This document shows positions 1 through 6,852 of a stretch of DNA of 16,386 nucleotides, piece after piece. The position numbers and the translations under genes were made by a program. The DNA comes from Geoglobus sp. (GTDB taxonomy: Archaea; Halobacteriota; Archaeoglobi; Archaeoglobales; Archaeoglobaceae): NCBI GenBank assembly GCA_027019885.1, contig JALUWC010000077.1, forward strand, positions 1 to 16,386, written 5' to 3'. The notes under the pieces were generated by a model. The model made no database searches and had not been told where the DNA came from. It saw nothing but the letters and a program-made list of their open reading frames with translations. Numbering within the stretch: the first letter of the stretch is position 1; each line of letters starts with the position of its first letter.

Positions 1-229
1 TGATATCAAGGACCTTGCACACAACCTTCTGTCCCTTTTTAACATGATCCCTTATGTCCTTTATCCATCCCGGTGCGACCTCACTTATATGCACAAGCCC
101 CTCTTTGCCCTCATACTCATCAAGAGTTACAAAAGCTCCAAAGTCCATAACCCTCTTGACAGTTCCTATGATGATTTCACCCTTTGAGGGGAATCCTGAT
201 CTCCTGATGACAAGTCTTTTTTCAGCCAT
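1..229 (-). CDS. eif2a: Translation initiation factor aIF2 subunit alpha, N-terminal part (cut by window edge)
   Basis: Only the first 76 codons lie in the window. aIF2 alpha is one of three subunits of the factor that brings initiator Met-tRNA to the small ribosomal subunit. The N-terminus begins MAEKRLVIRRSGFPSKGE and runs into an S1-type OB fold: GTVKRVMDFGAFV at about residues 22-34 and GLVHISEVAPGWIKDI at about 44-59, both typical of eIF2 alpha. The start ATG at 229 overlaps a TGA in another frame. No Shine-Dalgarno sequence precedes it, but a TATA-like TTAAATAC is centred about 26 bases upstream, so the mRNA is probably leaderless. In many archaea this gene follows rpl44e and rps27e; here no such genes lie upstream, so it appears to have its own promoter. 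Confidence 0.9.
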   Translation of the reverse strand, partial: MAEKRLVIRRSGFPSKGEIIIGTVKRVMDFGAFVTLDEYEGKEGLVHISEVAPGWIKDIRDHVKKGQKVVCKVLDI

Positions 230-250
230 CAATTTTTGATAACCAAAGCG

Positions 251-258
251 GTATTTAA
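251..258 (-). promoter_or_regulatory. TATA box for eif2a
   Basis: On the minus strand TTAAATAC, preceded by AACC, is centred about 26 bases before the A of the eif2a ATG. This is the normal archaeal TATA-to-start distance and predicts transcription starting at or next to the ATG (leaderless). Inference from spacing only. Confidence 0.5.
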
Positions 259-388
259 GGTTTGGTGATACGCCTGCAGTTTCTGAAATGGATTGATTAC
301 AGAATCTCCAAGATAATTTTTTAAGTTCAGGGTCAAAGGTATGGATCGGCAGACAGAGTCTTTTGCAGTGCTCAGAATCGTGAAGTCA

Positions 389-571
389 TTATATGCCTCT
401 CTCCACCAGCTCACCGAGCTCCATGACGTTCTCCCTCAGACTCTTCTTTTTCGGGATCGGTTTAACCCAATCTGCGTCAGAAACAAAAATTATGCCATCC
501 CCGATTTTTATTCCCGGCCTGTTTTCTGTCCCCACAGGTATGGTTACTTGATATATGATAAAGGAGAGCAA
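389..571 (-). pseudogene. AbrB/MazE-type antitoxin-like frame, probably a relic
   Basis: A 60-codon minus-strand frame contains YQVTIP followed by RPGIKIGDGIIFV (about residues 7-30). This resembles the SpoVT-AbrB swapped-hairpin signature of archaeal VapB/MazE antitoxins (YQVTIP...LGIKPGDKIIFV). The tail SLRENVMELGELVERGI is charged, as antitoxin tails are. Against an intact gene: the only start in frame before the motif is a TTG at 571, the stretch VGTENRP replaces the usual KEVREKL-like segment, and no PIN or other toxin gene follows; the sequence down to eif2a is uncoded. The stop codon is TAA at 389-391. It is most simply a decaying antitoxin, or a solitary AbrB-like regulator with an unusual start. 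The call rests on motif recognition only. Confidence 0.38.
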
Positions 572-588
572 AGTTACAGGAAATTTAC

Positions 589-608
589 AGTTACTGTATG
601 CAGTAACT
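589..608. promoter_or_regulatory. Perfect 8-bp inverted repeat (operator-like)
   Basis: Arms AGTTACTG (589-596) and CAGTAACT (601-608) are exact reverse complements around a 4-base spacer. The site lies 17 bases upstream of the start of the AbrB-like frame, where an autoregulatory operator would sit. Additional GTTAC half-sites are found at 543-547 and 572-576. An antitoxin operator is inferred. Confidence 0.45.
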
Positions 609-690
609 TAAATTTTGATATAGATGGTGCTGAAATAACCACTAAAGGCCCATAAAAACTGCCTCTGGCTGAGATAAACCAGATCTGAAC

Positions 691-712
691 AAAATAAAGA
701 AAAAATAAAATT
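691..712 (-). terminator. T-rich terminator of the S-layer-like gene
   Basis: Immediately after the TAA stop at 718-720, the minus strand carries a run of T tracts interrupted by single bases (plus-strand AAAATAAAGAAAAAATAAAA). Archaeal terminators are typically such oligo-T tracts. A weak TCTGG/CCAGA dyad lies just beyond it at 664-683. Confidence 0.5.
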
Positions 713-717
713 GGTGT

Positions 718-3414
718 TTACTGTCTTCTTCTCAGCAGGTATGCAACTGCGACGAGCCCTGCAATTGCGAAGATCGCTTCGAATCCTGGGACTCCCGGCT
801 TCTTCTCAGTGGTCTTGGTTACGACAGGTGTTGCTGTCTTGGTTGGGGTTGGAGTTGCTGTCTTGGTTGGTGTTGGGGTTGGTGTTGGAGTTGGTGTAGG
901 TGTGGGTGTTGGTGTTGGGGTTGGTGTAGGTGTGGGTGTTGGTGTTGGTGTTGGTGTTGGAATCTCGGTTACAACGCTTACTTTGAATGGTCCAAGTAGG
1001 ATGTCGTCACTTAGTTTGTATTGTTTCGCCAATGGTGCCGCAGGATCAATGTCGTAATAATCTGTCCAATTAGTTGCCTTTGTCCTCATTGTGTCCCTAA
1101 CATAGATCTTATACTCCCCAGTATCCAATCCGAATGTCTGGAATGTCGCCGTTGCCGAACCATTTGCATCAGTGTAAACCTGCTGCTTATACGTTGTCAT
1201 TGGGGCTACAAGGAAGACATAGATTCCATCGTAATTTGCACCTCTGTTCGTTGATATAGACACCTGTAATTCATCACCTTTCTTGACGTATTTCGAGACA
1301 TTTACAGATATCTCAGGGTTAACTACATTTACAGGGATGGTAATCGAATCAATTGTGTCACCATTGTGTTTCAATGTAATTTTCAGTGAGTATAGTCCAA
1401 CTGCCAACAACTTATATCCACTTGCATAGCTTGTTTGAATCGTATTACTTGATTCATCATAGAAAGTTCCCAAAGTAAACTCAAAAACTCCCTTGTCCGT
1501 CTCGTCGAATGAACTTGATGAGAAATCCACCGAGATGCCGTTTCCACTTAATTTCCCTGTCAAAGTTACCTGACCTTCTTTTGCAACTTCTACATCAAAT
1601 GTCAGCTTTTTCTTTTCGCCTCTAGTTATAGACACTTCATTCGGGTAATCTTTGAAACCAAACTGCTTAACAGAGACGTAGAAGATCTTCTGAGGATCAG
1701 ACACTGGATCTACCCAGATAACTCCACTGCTAGTGACATTCTTTGGAGCAAAGACATACAGTATATAGTTACCGGGGTCCAATGACTGATTCACTCTCAA
1801 TTCAATCTTGAATTGATTGTCTTGGACCGTCAGAATTGTATTTGTGGCTATGTTTGTTGCATTAAACTCTCTGCTAGTTGAATTTATTTTCGCTATACCT
1901 TCAAATACATTGCTTTTGTCCGTGAAAATCGCCACATACTTTGTAGTGGTATTGCCTGACAAGAATATCTTTCCACCCCTTACAACTTCTGCCTTATCGA
2001 TTTTCGCATCCAATGATTGTCGCACTATAGTTACTGAAACAGTATCTTTTACGTTGCCATACGACGAAGTACTATTGGCTTTTATCGTAAATGTACCGAG
2101 TGTTGCGTTAGGTCTTGCTGTTAGGCTTACACTAAACTTACCTTCACTGTCAAGCTGTACTGTGTTCTTCCAACCATCAAATATTGCACTTGGACTGTTG
2201 ACATTCGATGGCAGATTTGTAACACTGAGTGTAACTGTCGCACCAGCTGGAAGCGAAGACTCTCCACTCAAAGTGAATTTCTCTCCTCTACCAACAGAAG
2301 CTTTGTCCACTGATATCTTTAAATACGGTTCTTCAACTGTGAAAGATATAGTTGCACTTTTCTCTGCAAGAACACCTTTAACTACCGCCTTAACTAACCA
2401 AGTTCCGGTAGGCTGATTGCCGATCGGAATATCAATCTCAGCTTTATATTGGCCGTCATTCACATCAGCTTCCTTTGAATCTACATAGTAATTACTGTTA
2501 TCTATTGTTGAATTATATATTGAGACATTTATTTTATTAGGCACTGTAGAATTATCATATTTGCTGTTTGTATCCGCGACATTTGTTTCACCATAAACGA
2601 CTATTTTTTCTCCTTTTCTGACTACATTGTTCTCAAGGTTTATGGTTACAGTTGGTTTGACTAAGCTAAATGATTCGGTTGCTGTCGTTGAATCTGAACC
2701 TGACGTAGCTTTTACCTTCAATGTATATGAACCGTAATCAGAAGTGCCATTAAATCCAGGCCAACTTGTGTTAATTTTAATGTCTTTCCATTCGAAGGCT
2801 GTTTTAGTTTCACCACTTGATGACAAATTAAACAATGACTGTCCATTATACAGATTCCCTGAAAGCTCGGTATCATTAAGCAATTTAATGTTCCCACCGC
2901 TGTAATTCACATATATCGTCCCGTTAGGTGATACTGGCCCTCCGATTGTGACATTCACTGCAGTTATATTATTCTGGTAATACACTTTTACGTCGAATAC
3001 TAAGTTATCACCTCTGACAATCTCTGGCTTTGATGGGTTTTTGATTTGAAGAACAACCAGAGGTTTATCGTATGTCACGTTAAAGTAATCATAAGCAACA
3101 ACCCCTGTACTGTTGACAACAGTTAGGTTGTACATCCCCGGATACAGCTTGTCCGTTGTCCCTATTGAGAATGAATATGTCCCACCAGTTGTCTTTGAAT
3201 CGCTCCAAACCTCTTTTCCTGTACCCCTGTTGATTACCTTTACCGTGAAAACCTCATTTTTATAGTAGGTGACATCAAATGTTACCGTGTCCCCATATGT
3301 AACGTTGTATGGTGTAGTCGAGAAGCTAATAGTTGCAGTAGCCGCACTCGCTGTAGCCATTGCCACCATTAGAACCGCTAATACTGCAATTCCTATTTTC
3401 CATACCTTACTCAT
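718..3414 (-). CDS. Secreted S-layer-like surface glycoprotein with Pro-Thr stalk and PGF-CTERM tail
   Basis: This 898-residue protein begins MSKVWKIGIAVLAVLMVAMA with a signal peptide ending near ATASA. The ATG at 3414 is chosen because GGAGGT lies nine bases upstream; an in-frame ATG nine codons earlier would put that site inside the gene. The body has at least six Ig-like segments, each opening with a motif such as IVRGDNL, VVRKGEKI, SVGRGEKF, VVRGGKI, SITRGEKK and YVKKGDEL. I count about 25 N-X-S/T sequons, consistent with heavy N-glycosylation. Near the C-terminus lie 16 Pro-Thr dipeptides, then KTATP repeats, then KKPGVPGFEAIFAIAGL, a hydrophobic segment and RRRQ. That is the PGF-CTERM signal recognised by archaeosortase A, which replaces the tail with a lipid anchor. 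It could be the main S-layer protein or an accessory surface protein; the sequence alone does not decide. Confidence 0.87.
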   Translation of the reverse strand: MSKVWKIGIAVLAVLMVAMATASAATATISFSTTPYNVTYGDTVTFDVTYYKNEVFTVKVINRGTGKEVWSDSKTTGGTYSFSIGTTDKLYPGMYNLTVVNSTGVVAYDYFNVTYDKPLVVLQIKNPSKPEIVRGDNLVFDVKVYYQNNITAVNVTIGGPVSPNGTIYVNYSGGNIKLLNDTELSGNLYNGQSLFNLSSSGETKTAFEWKDIKINTSWPGFNGTSDYGSYTLKVKATSGSDSTTATESFSLVKPTVTINLENNVVRKGEKIVVYGETNVADTNSKYDNSTVPNKINVSIYNSTIDNSNYYVDSKEADVNDGQYKAEIDIPIGNQPTGTWLVKAVVKGVLAEKSATISFTVEEPYLKISVDKASVGRGEKFTLSGESSLPAGATVTLSVTNLPSNVNSPSAIFDGWKNTVQLDSEGKFSVSLTARPNATLGTFTIKANSTSSYGNVKDTVSVTIVRQSLDAKIDKAEVVRGGKIFLSGNTTTKYVAIFTDKSNVFEGIAKINSTSREFNATNIATNTILTVQDNQFKIELRVNQSLDPGNYILYVFAPKNVTSSGVIWVDPVSDPQKIFYVSVKQFGFKDYPNEVSITRGEKKKLTFDVEVAKEGQVTLTGKLSGNGISVDFSSSSFDETDKGVFEFTLGTFYDESSNTIQTSYASGYKLLAVGLYSLKITLKHNGDTIDSITIPVNVVNPEISVNVSKYVKKGDELQVSISTNRGANYDGIYVFLVAPMTTYKQQVYTDANGSATATFQTFGLDTGEYKIYVRDTMRTKATNWTDYYDIDPAAPLAKQYKLSDDILLGPFKVSVVTEIPTPTPTPTPTPTPTPTPTPTPTPTPTPTPTPTKTATPTPTKTATPVVTKTTEKKPGVPGFEAIFAIAGLVAVAYLLRRRQ
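865..960 (-). repeat. Hexanucleotide-based (Pro-Thr)16 coding repeat
   Basis: Ninety-six bases encode 16 consecutive Pro-Thr dipeptides with variable third bases. Larger blocks built of several hexamers recur within it, as expected from slippage or unequal crossover. It forms the wall-spanning, probably O-glycosylated stalk before the PGF-CTERM anchor. Confidence 0.9.
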
Positions 3415-3423
3415 ACTCTCCCT

Positions 3424-3429
3424 ACCTCC
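3424..3429 (-). promoter_or_regulatory. Shine-Dalgarno site deciding the S-layer gene start
   Basis: GGAGGT on the minus strand lies nine bases before the ATG at 3414. It is the strongest ribosome-binding site seen in the window and fits high expression. Confidence 0.7.
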
Positions 3430-3466
3430 TTTTATACACACTTTTTTCTCATCATGTCAGCTCAGG

Positions 3467-3474
3467 TATATATA
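3467..3474 (-). promoter_or_regulatory. TATA box proximal to the S-layer gene
   Basis: TATATATA, reading the same on both strands, is centred at about 3470. Transcription would start near 3444, giving a leader of about 30 bases that includes the GGAGGT site. It overlaps a small ATAGT/ACTAT dyad. Confidence 0.6.
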
Positions 3475-3487
3475 GTCTACTATCGAC

Positions 3488-3527
3488 TGGCGGCGAAGCT
3501 AAGCTCGACACTTTCACTCCGCCGCCA
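3488..3527. promoter_or_regulatory. GC-rich 40-base inverted repeat upstream of the S-layer gene
   Basis: Arms TGGCGGCGAAG (3488-3498) and CTCCGCCGCCA (3517-3527) pair at 10 of 11 positions around an 18-base loop, in otherwise AT-rich sequence. On the minus strand it lies between two TATA-like boxes: the proximal one at 3467-3474, and a distal one at 3552-3560 whose predicted start would be about three bases before the hairpin. It could be an operator, a structured 5' leader, or a small RNA. On the plus strand a T7 tract starts three bases after the hairpin, but no plus-strand gene ends there. Confidence 0.45.
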
Positions 3528-3551
3528 CCCTTTTTTTATTTAATCATTTCC

Positions 3552-3560
3552 ATATTTAAA
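3552..3560 (-). promoter_or_regulatory. Distal TATA-like box upstream of the GC-rich hairpin
   Basis: On the minus strand TTTAAATAT is preceded by AAAAGG, a reasonable BRE/TATA arrangement. The predicted transcription start near 3530 would place the GC-rich hairpin at the very 5' end of the RNA. Confidence 0.35.
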
Positions 3561-3593
3561 CCTTTTGCTATTTTCCTGCGATCTGGAGGTGTT

Positions 3594-3607
3594 ATCAGAA
3601 TTCTGAT
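3594..3607. promoter_or_regulatory. Perfect 14-bp palindrome
   Basis: ATCAGAATTCTGAT is identical on both strands. CTGGA (3583-3587) and TCCAG (3611-3615) flank it as a further imperfect dyad. A third small dyad, CCGAT-cat-ATCGG, lies at 3642-3654. The only candidate gene between here and 3812 is none that I can support; protein-binding sites are inferred. Confidence 0.35.
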
Positions 3608-3812
3608 GTGTCCAGCTCCAGCAATCTGATTATCATGACATCCGATCATATCGGGGGGATGACATTACCAACTCTCGTGCACATTGATTTTTATTTTTCA
3701 GATTGCACATCGCAACCCGTGACTTCAAAGTCCTTAAGCAGTATTTCGTGGTCTGTACAAAATTCCGTGAACTCCCTATCGAGACGGGACCTCCCTAAAA
3801 ATCTCTGACGAT

Positions 3813-3932
3813 ATGTATGACAGGGTGGAAGAGGAGATAGAATACTCTGAACATCTGGATAAAATACCTGAAAATCATAAAAAGAGAGTTAAAGAAATTT
3901 TTGAATACTGCAAAAAAATATCGAAAAAATGA
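3813..3932 (+). CDS. Small 39-residue hypothetical protein, possibly a gene remnant
   Basis: The frame from ATG 3813 to TGA 3930-3932 encodes MYDRVEEEIEYSEH...KKRVKEIFEYCKKISKK, highly charged and probably helical. Reading upstream without a start codon gives TSLKISDD directly before the Met. The joined TSLKISDDMYDRVEEE is reminiscent of the start of a ribbon-helix-helix antitoxin, but a TGA at 3768-3770 and the absence of a start codon suggest a broken gene. There is no clear ribosome-binding site. It converges on pycB with 13 bases between them. Function unknown; it may not be expressed. Confidence 0.3.
   Translation: MYDRVEEEIEYSEHLDKIPENHKKRVKEIFEYCKKISKK
3911..3930 (-). terminator. Oligo-T terminator after pycB
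   Basis: Reading the minus strand 16 to 35 bases past the pycB TAG, two T tracts (T6 and T7) are separated by CGATA. This is typical of archaeal termination. The same bases encode Lys codons of the small convergent frame. Confidence 0.5.
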
Positions 3933-3945
3933 TTGAGATCTGATA

Positions 3946-5376
3946 CTACTCAACCTTTACCGTGTACCTCTTTCCCTCAATCTCCACCTCAAACTCTCCC
4001 TTAACATCTCCAGCAGCAGACGGGAAGGGCTCTTCCTTTGCCTCACCCTTCAGGAATTTGAGGCCTGTGGATGGAAATAGAGCATAGATCAGCACTTCCT
4101 CATCGCTCGGATTCTCAACACCTTCATTGATCAGTTCCTGCTTCGCCTTCTCAAATTCTGGCTCTATGAGATCTGCAGGCCTCACGCTTATCGGCTCTTC
4201 ATCCTTCAGAATGAGCTTAACTATCTCTTCACTTATCGGTGCGGGAGTTCTGCCGTACATACCCCTGACAAGATCCTTTGTCTCCTTTGTGACCATCCTG
4301 TATCTTCCAAACAGAACGTTGAGCACAGCCTGCACACCAACAACCTGAGATGTTGGAGTGACGAGAGGTGGGTAGCCGAGATCTGCCTGAACCCTCGGGA
4401 CTTCTTCAAGCACCTCCTCAAGCCTGTCCAGAGCATTCTGCTCCTCAAGCTGTGAGAGCATGTTGGAGAACATCCCTCCCGGAATCTGGAATTTAAGAAC
4501 TCTCGTATCCGGGATCGTTGATAGGGTTTTGATGTACCCTGCATACTTCTCCCTTACCTCAAGCAGATGCTTCCTTATTTCCATCAGAACATCTATATTA
4601 ACGCCTGTGCTGTATCCGAGCTCTTCCAGTGCATAAACAAGGGATTCGGTTGGTGGATGTGATGTCCCGCACGCCCATGGGGACATGGCTGTGTCAATCA
4701 TCTCAGCTCCAGCCTCTACAGCCTTCAGCATCGTCATTGCTGCCATGCCGCTTGTGTAGTGGGAATGAACATTCACAGGGATTCCAATCTCCTTCTTCAA
4801 AGCCCTGACAAGCTCGTAAACTTTATGCGGAGATAGCATTCCCGCCATGTCCTTTATTACAATTGAGTCAACTTCCAGAGCTGAAAGTTCCTCAGCTGTC
4901 TCAACATACTTTTCAAGGGTGTGGACTGGAGAGATGACGTAGCAGATTGACCCCTGAACATGCTCTGCACCATACTTTCTGGCGGATTTTATTGAAAGCT
5001 CAAGATTTCTCACATCGTTCAATGCGTCAAATATCCTGAAAAATGAGATTCCATTCTCAACAGCTTTCTGAACAAACTTCTCCACAACATCATCGGCATA
5101 ATGTTTGTATCCCACAAGATTCTGTCCTCTCAATAACATCTGGCAGTGAGTGTCTTTAACATACTTCCTGAAAGTCCTTATCCTCTCCCATGGATTCTCA
5201 TTCAGAAATCTATGCATGACATCAAATGTCGCTCCCCCCCACATCTCTATGCTGTAAAATCCAGCCTCATCAATTAATTCCAGAACGGGAATCATGTCTC
5301 TCGTTCTCATTCTTGTTGCTGCAAGAGACTGATGACCGTCTCTAAGGCTCAGATCGATAATATTCACCTTTCCCAT
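3946..5376 (-). CDS. pycB: Pyruvate carboxylase subunit B / oxaloacetate decarboxylase alpha, carboxyltransferase only
   Basis: The 476-residue protein is a TIM-barrel carboxyltransferase that moves CO2 between carboxybiotin and pyruvate or oxaloacetate. Visible family motifs are LSLRDGHQS (9-17), EMWGGATFD (44-52), LLRGQNLVGY (81-90), FFRIFDALND (112-121), the active-site lysine in KDMAG (175-179), the metal-binding HSH (204-206) and DTAMSPWACGTSHPPTES. The C-terminus stops at VEIEGKRYTVKVE, the segment that in long homologues leads into the biotinyl domain, so no AMKM biotinylation site is present. The start is ATG 5376 with GGGTG six bases upstream; a GTG three codons earlier is the alternative. 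Direction in vivo is inferred: anaplerotic if paired with a biotin carboxylase subunit, decarboxylase if paired with membrane subunits. Neither partner is in the window. Confidence 0.92.
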   Translation of the reverse strand: MGKVNIIDLSLRDGHQSLAATRMRTRDMIPVLELIDEAGFYSIEMWGGATFDVMHRFLNENPWERIRTFRKYVKDTHCQMLLRGQNLVGYKHYADDVVEKFVQKAVENGISFFRIFDALNDVRNLELSIKSARKYGAEHVQGSICYVISPVHTLEKYVETAEELSALEVDSIVIKDMAGMLSPHKVYELVRALKKEIGIPVNVHSHYTSGMAAMTMLKAVEAGAEMIDTAMSPWACGTSHPPTESLVYALEELGYSTGVNIDVLMEIRKHLLEVREKYAGYIKTLSTIPDTRVLKFQIPGGMFSNMLSQLEEQNALDRLEEVLEEVPRVQADLGYPPLVTPTSQVVGVQAVLNVLFGRYRMVTKETKDLVRGMYGRTPAPISEEIVKLILKDEEPISVRPADLIEPEFEKAKQELINEGVENPSDEEVLIYALFPSTGLKFLKGEAKEEPFPSAAGDVKGEFEVEIEGKRYTVKVE

Positions 5377-5406
5377 TTTAAACACCCGCAGATGGCATCT
5401 CAGCTC

Positions 5407-5415
5407 AATTATTAA
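5407..5415 (-). promoter_or_regulatory. TATA-like box for pycB
   Basis: TTAATAATT on the minus strand, preceded by AAAGG, is centred about 35 bases before the ATG at 5376 and about 26 before the alternative GTG at 5385. This leaves the start codon choice open. Confidence 0.4.
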
Positions 5416-5505
5416 CCTTTGCGGTTTTGAAAAAATAGGTCTCGGATTACTCTACTGAAAACGTCCTCATGCCTGATTTCTCTGCAATTTCAGATGGTTT
5501 TCTGA

Positions 5506-6852
5506 TCATTCATAGAGCAGTCTCCTGACCTTCTCTGCCACATCTGCTGGATTTCTTCCAAAAACAACCACCATCGGCTCCTTTCCATAATCACCCAGAT
5601 GATATATCACATCAGGTCTGTGCCCTGACTTTTTGATTGCACTCTCCATCCCCCAGGGAATTGTTGCACCTTCTTTTTTCTTTGTCTCCTCAGGCTCCTC
5701 TCTTCTGTCATAAAACGACACAGCAAACATCTTTTCTGCTCTTTCAATCAGATCGTCGCTGTATCTCAGATTCACTGCAGATCTGAATTCAGGATAATAA
5801 TGCATGTACTTCAGAATGGCTTTTGCCAGATGTCTTGAAGAACCAAACCCAAATCTGCCGGAATGAACTATCCCAGTTTTACCCCTGAATATCCTGCCAT
5901 CAATGGCAAGGACGTCGCTGACACCTCTTGCATAGACCGCAGGCATCGCATAAACAAGGTTCATGCCAACCTCCGGAATAAGATTTTCAATCCCATCCAG
6001 ATTTTCAAGTTTCCTGATCGCATTTTCCATCTCCTGAACCATCCCATAAGCCAAGGCTTTTCTCTCCATCACGGCAATGGAATTCACAGAATCACAGTTC
6101 TTTCCTGCTGAAACTGAATAGATTATTCCTTCGTAAACGGCATTCCTTGCAGCCTCTACGCTCTCAACAACGCTTTTCCCCAATGCAAGATTTGCAGCTA
6201 TGCTCGCTGAAAGCATGCATCCTGTGCCGTGAAAGCAACCCTCCTTTCTTTCTGATTTGAATTCGTAAACCCCTCCATTGTGGTAAAGAATATCAACAAC
6301 CTCATCACCCTTCAGATGCCCCCCCTTGATGAGAGCCGAAGGGCATCCAAGCTCATCAACGATTCTCTCTCCTGCCCTGATCATATCATCAACATCCTTT
6401 ATCTTTATCCCTGTCAGAATCCCCGCCTCTTCCGTGTTTGGAGTGACACAGAACGCCTTTGGAATGAGTTTGTTTTTCAGAGCCTCAATTCCTCGCTCAT
6501 TCAGCAACCTCGCCCCGCTCTTGGCAACCATGACAGGATCAACAACAAGTGGAAACTCGTATTCTGAAAGAAATTTCACCACATGCTCCACAACATCCTG
6601 ATTTCCGAGCATTCCCGTTTTTCCAGCATCAATACCTGAGTCATCTGCAATTGCTTTGAGCTGGTCATACACGATCTTCCCAGGAAGCATCATGGAATTT
6701 GCAACTCCAAAAGTGTTCTGGGCTGTTATGGCAGTTACTGCCGCTGTTCCATAAACTCCAAATGATGAAAAAGCCTTCAGATCAGTCTGAATTCCCGCTC
6801 CACCTATGCTGTCACTTCCTGCAACTGTCACAGCAACTCTGACATTTCTCAT
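5506..6852 (-). CDS. thiD: Bifunctional HMP kinase/HMP-P kinase (ThiD) fused to thiamine-phosphate synthase (ThiN)
   Basis: The 448-residue fusion serves thiamine synthesis in the cytoplasm. Residues 1 to about 265 are ThiD, a ribokinase-fold enzyme that phosphorylates hydroxymethylpyrimidine and then its phosphate. It shows AGSDSIGGAGIQTDLKAF (11-28), VVDPVMVAKSG (103-113), TPNTEEAG (137-144), IKGGH (175-179) and the catalytic loop FHGTGCMLSASIAA (207-220). Residues about 270-448 are ThiN, the archaeal thiamine-phosphate synthase that replaces ThiE; it contains GMNLVYAMPAVYARGVSDV and GRFGFGSSRHLAKAI. No helix-turn-helix domain is present, which separates it from the ThiR-type regulators that also carry ThiN. 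The start at 6852 is chosen because ThiD homology begins there; an in-frame ATG 14 codons earlier would overlap divergent mptD. Confidence 0.95.
   Translation of the reverse strand: MRNVRVAVTVAGSDSIGGAGIQTDLKAFSSFGVYGTAAVTAITAQNTFGVANSMMLPGKIVYDQLKAIADDSGIDAGKTGMLGNQDVVEHVVKFLSEYEFPLVVDPVMVAKSGARLLNERGIEALKNKLIPKAFCVTPNTEEAGILTGIKIKDVDDMIRAGERIVDELGCPSALIKGGHLKGDEVVDILYHNGGVYEFKSERKEGCFHGTGCMLSASIAANLALGKSVVESVEAARNAVYEGIIYSVSAGKNCDSVNSIAVMERKALAYGMVQEMENAIRKLENLDGIENLIPEVGMNLVYAMPAVYARGVSDVLAIDGRIFRGKTGIVHSGRFGFGSSRHLAKAILKYMHYYPEFRSAVNLRYSDDLIERAEKMFAVSFYDRREEPEETKKKEGATIPWGMESAIKKSGHRPDVIYHLGDYGKEPMVVVFGRNPADVAEKVRRLLYE

Noticed and set aside
229..414. 61-codon minus-strand frame directly before eif2a
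   Set aside because: No recognisable motif, no ribosome-binding site, and it covers the eif2a promoter box; its composition looks random.
865..960. CRISPR-like or satellite repeat
   Set aside because: The period is six bases, in frame, and encodes Pro-Thr; there are no spacers.
809..1057. Plus-strand frame rich in Gly-Val repeats
   Set aside because: It is the antisense of the Pro-Thr stalk of the surface glycoprotein.
3435..3460. C/D box RNA motif (CTGA followed by ATGATGA on the minus strand) in the S-layer leader
   Set aside because: It resembles an internal D'/C' pair, but no outer C box about 12 bases before nor D box after is found.
5447..5509. 20-codon frame (MIRKPSEIAEKSG...) overlapping the thiD stop by ATGA
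   Set aside because: Too short to judge, with no Shine-Dalgarno site and no recognisable family; it could be a chance frame or a tiny remnant.
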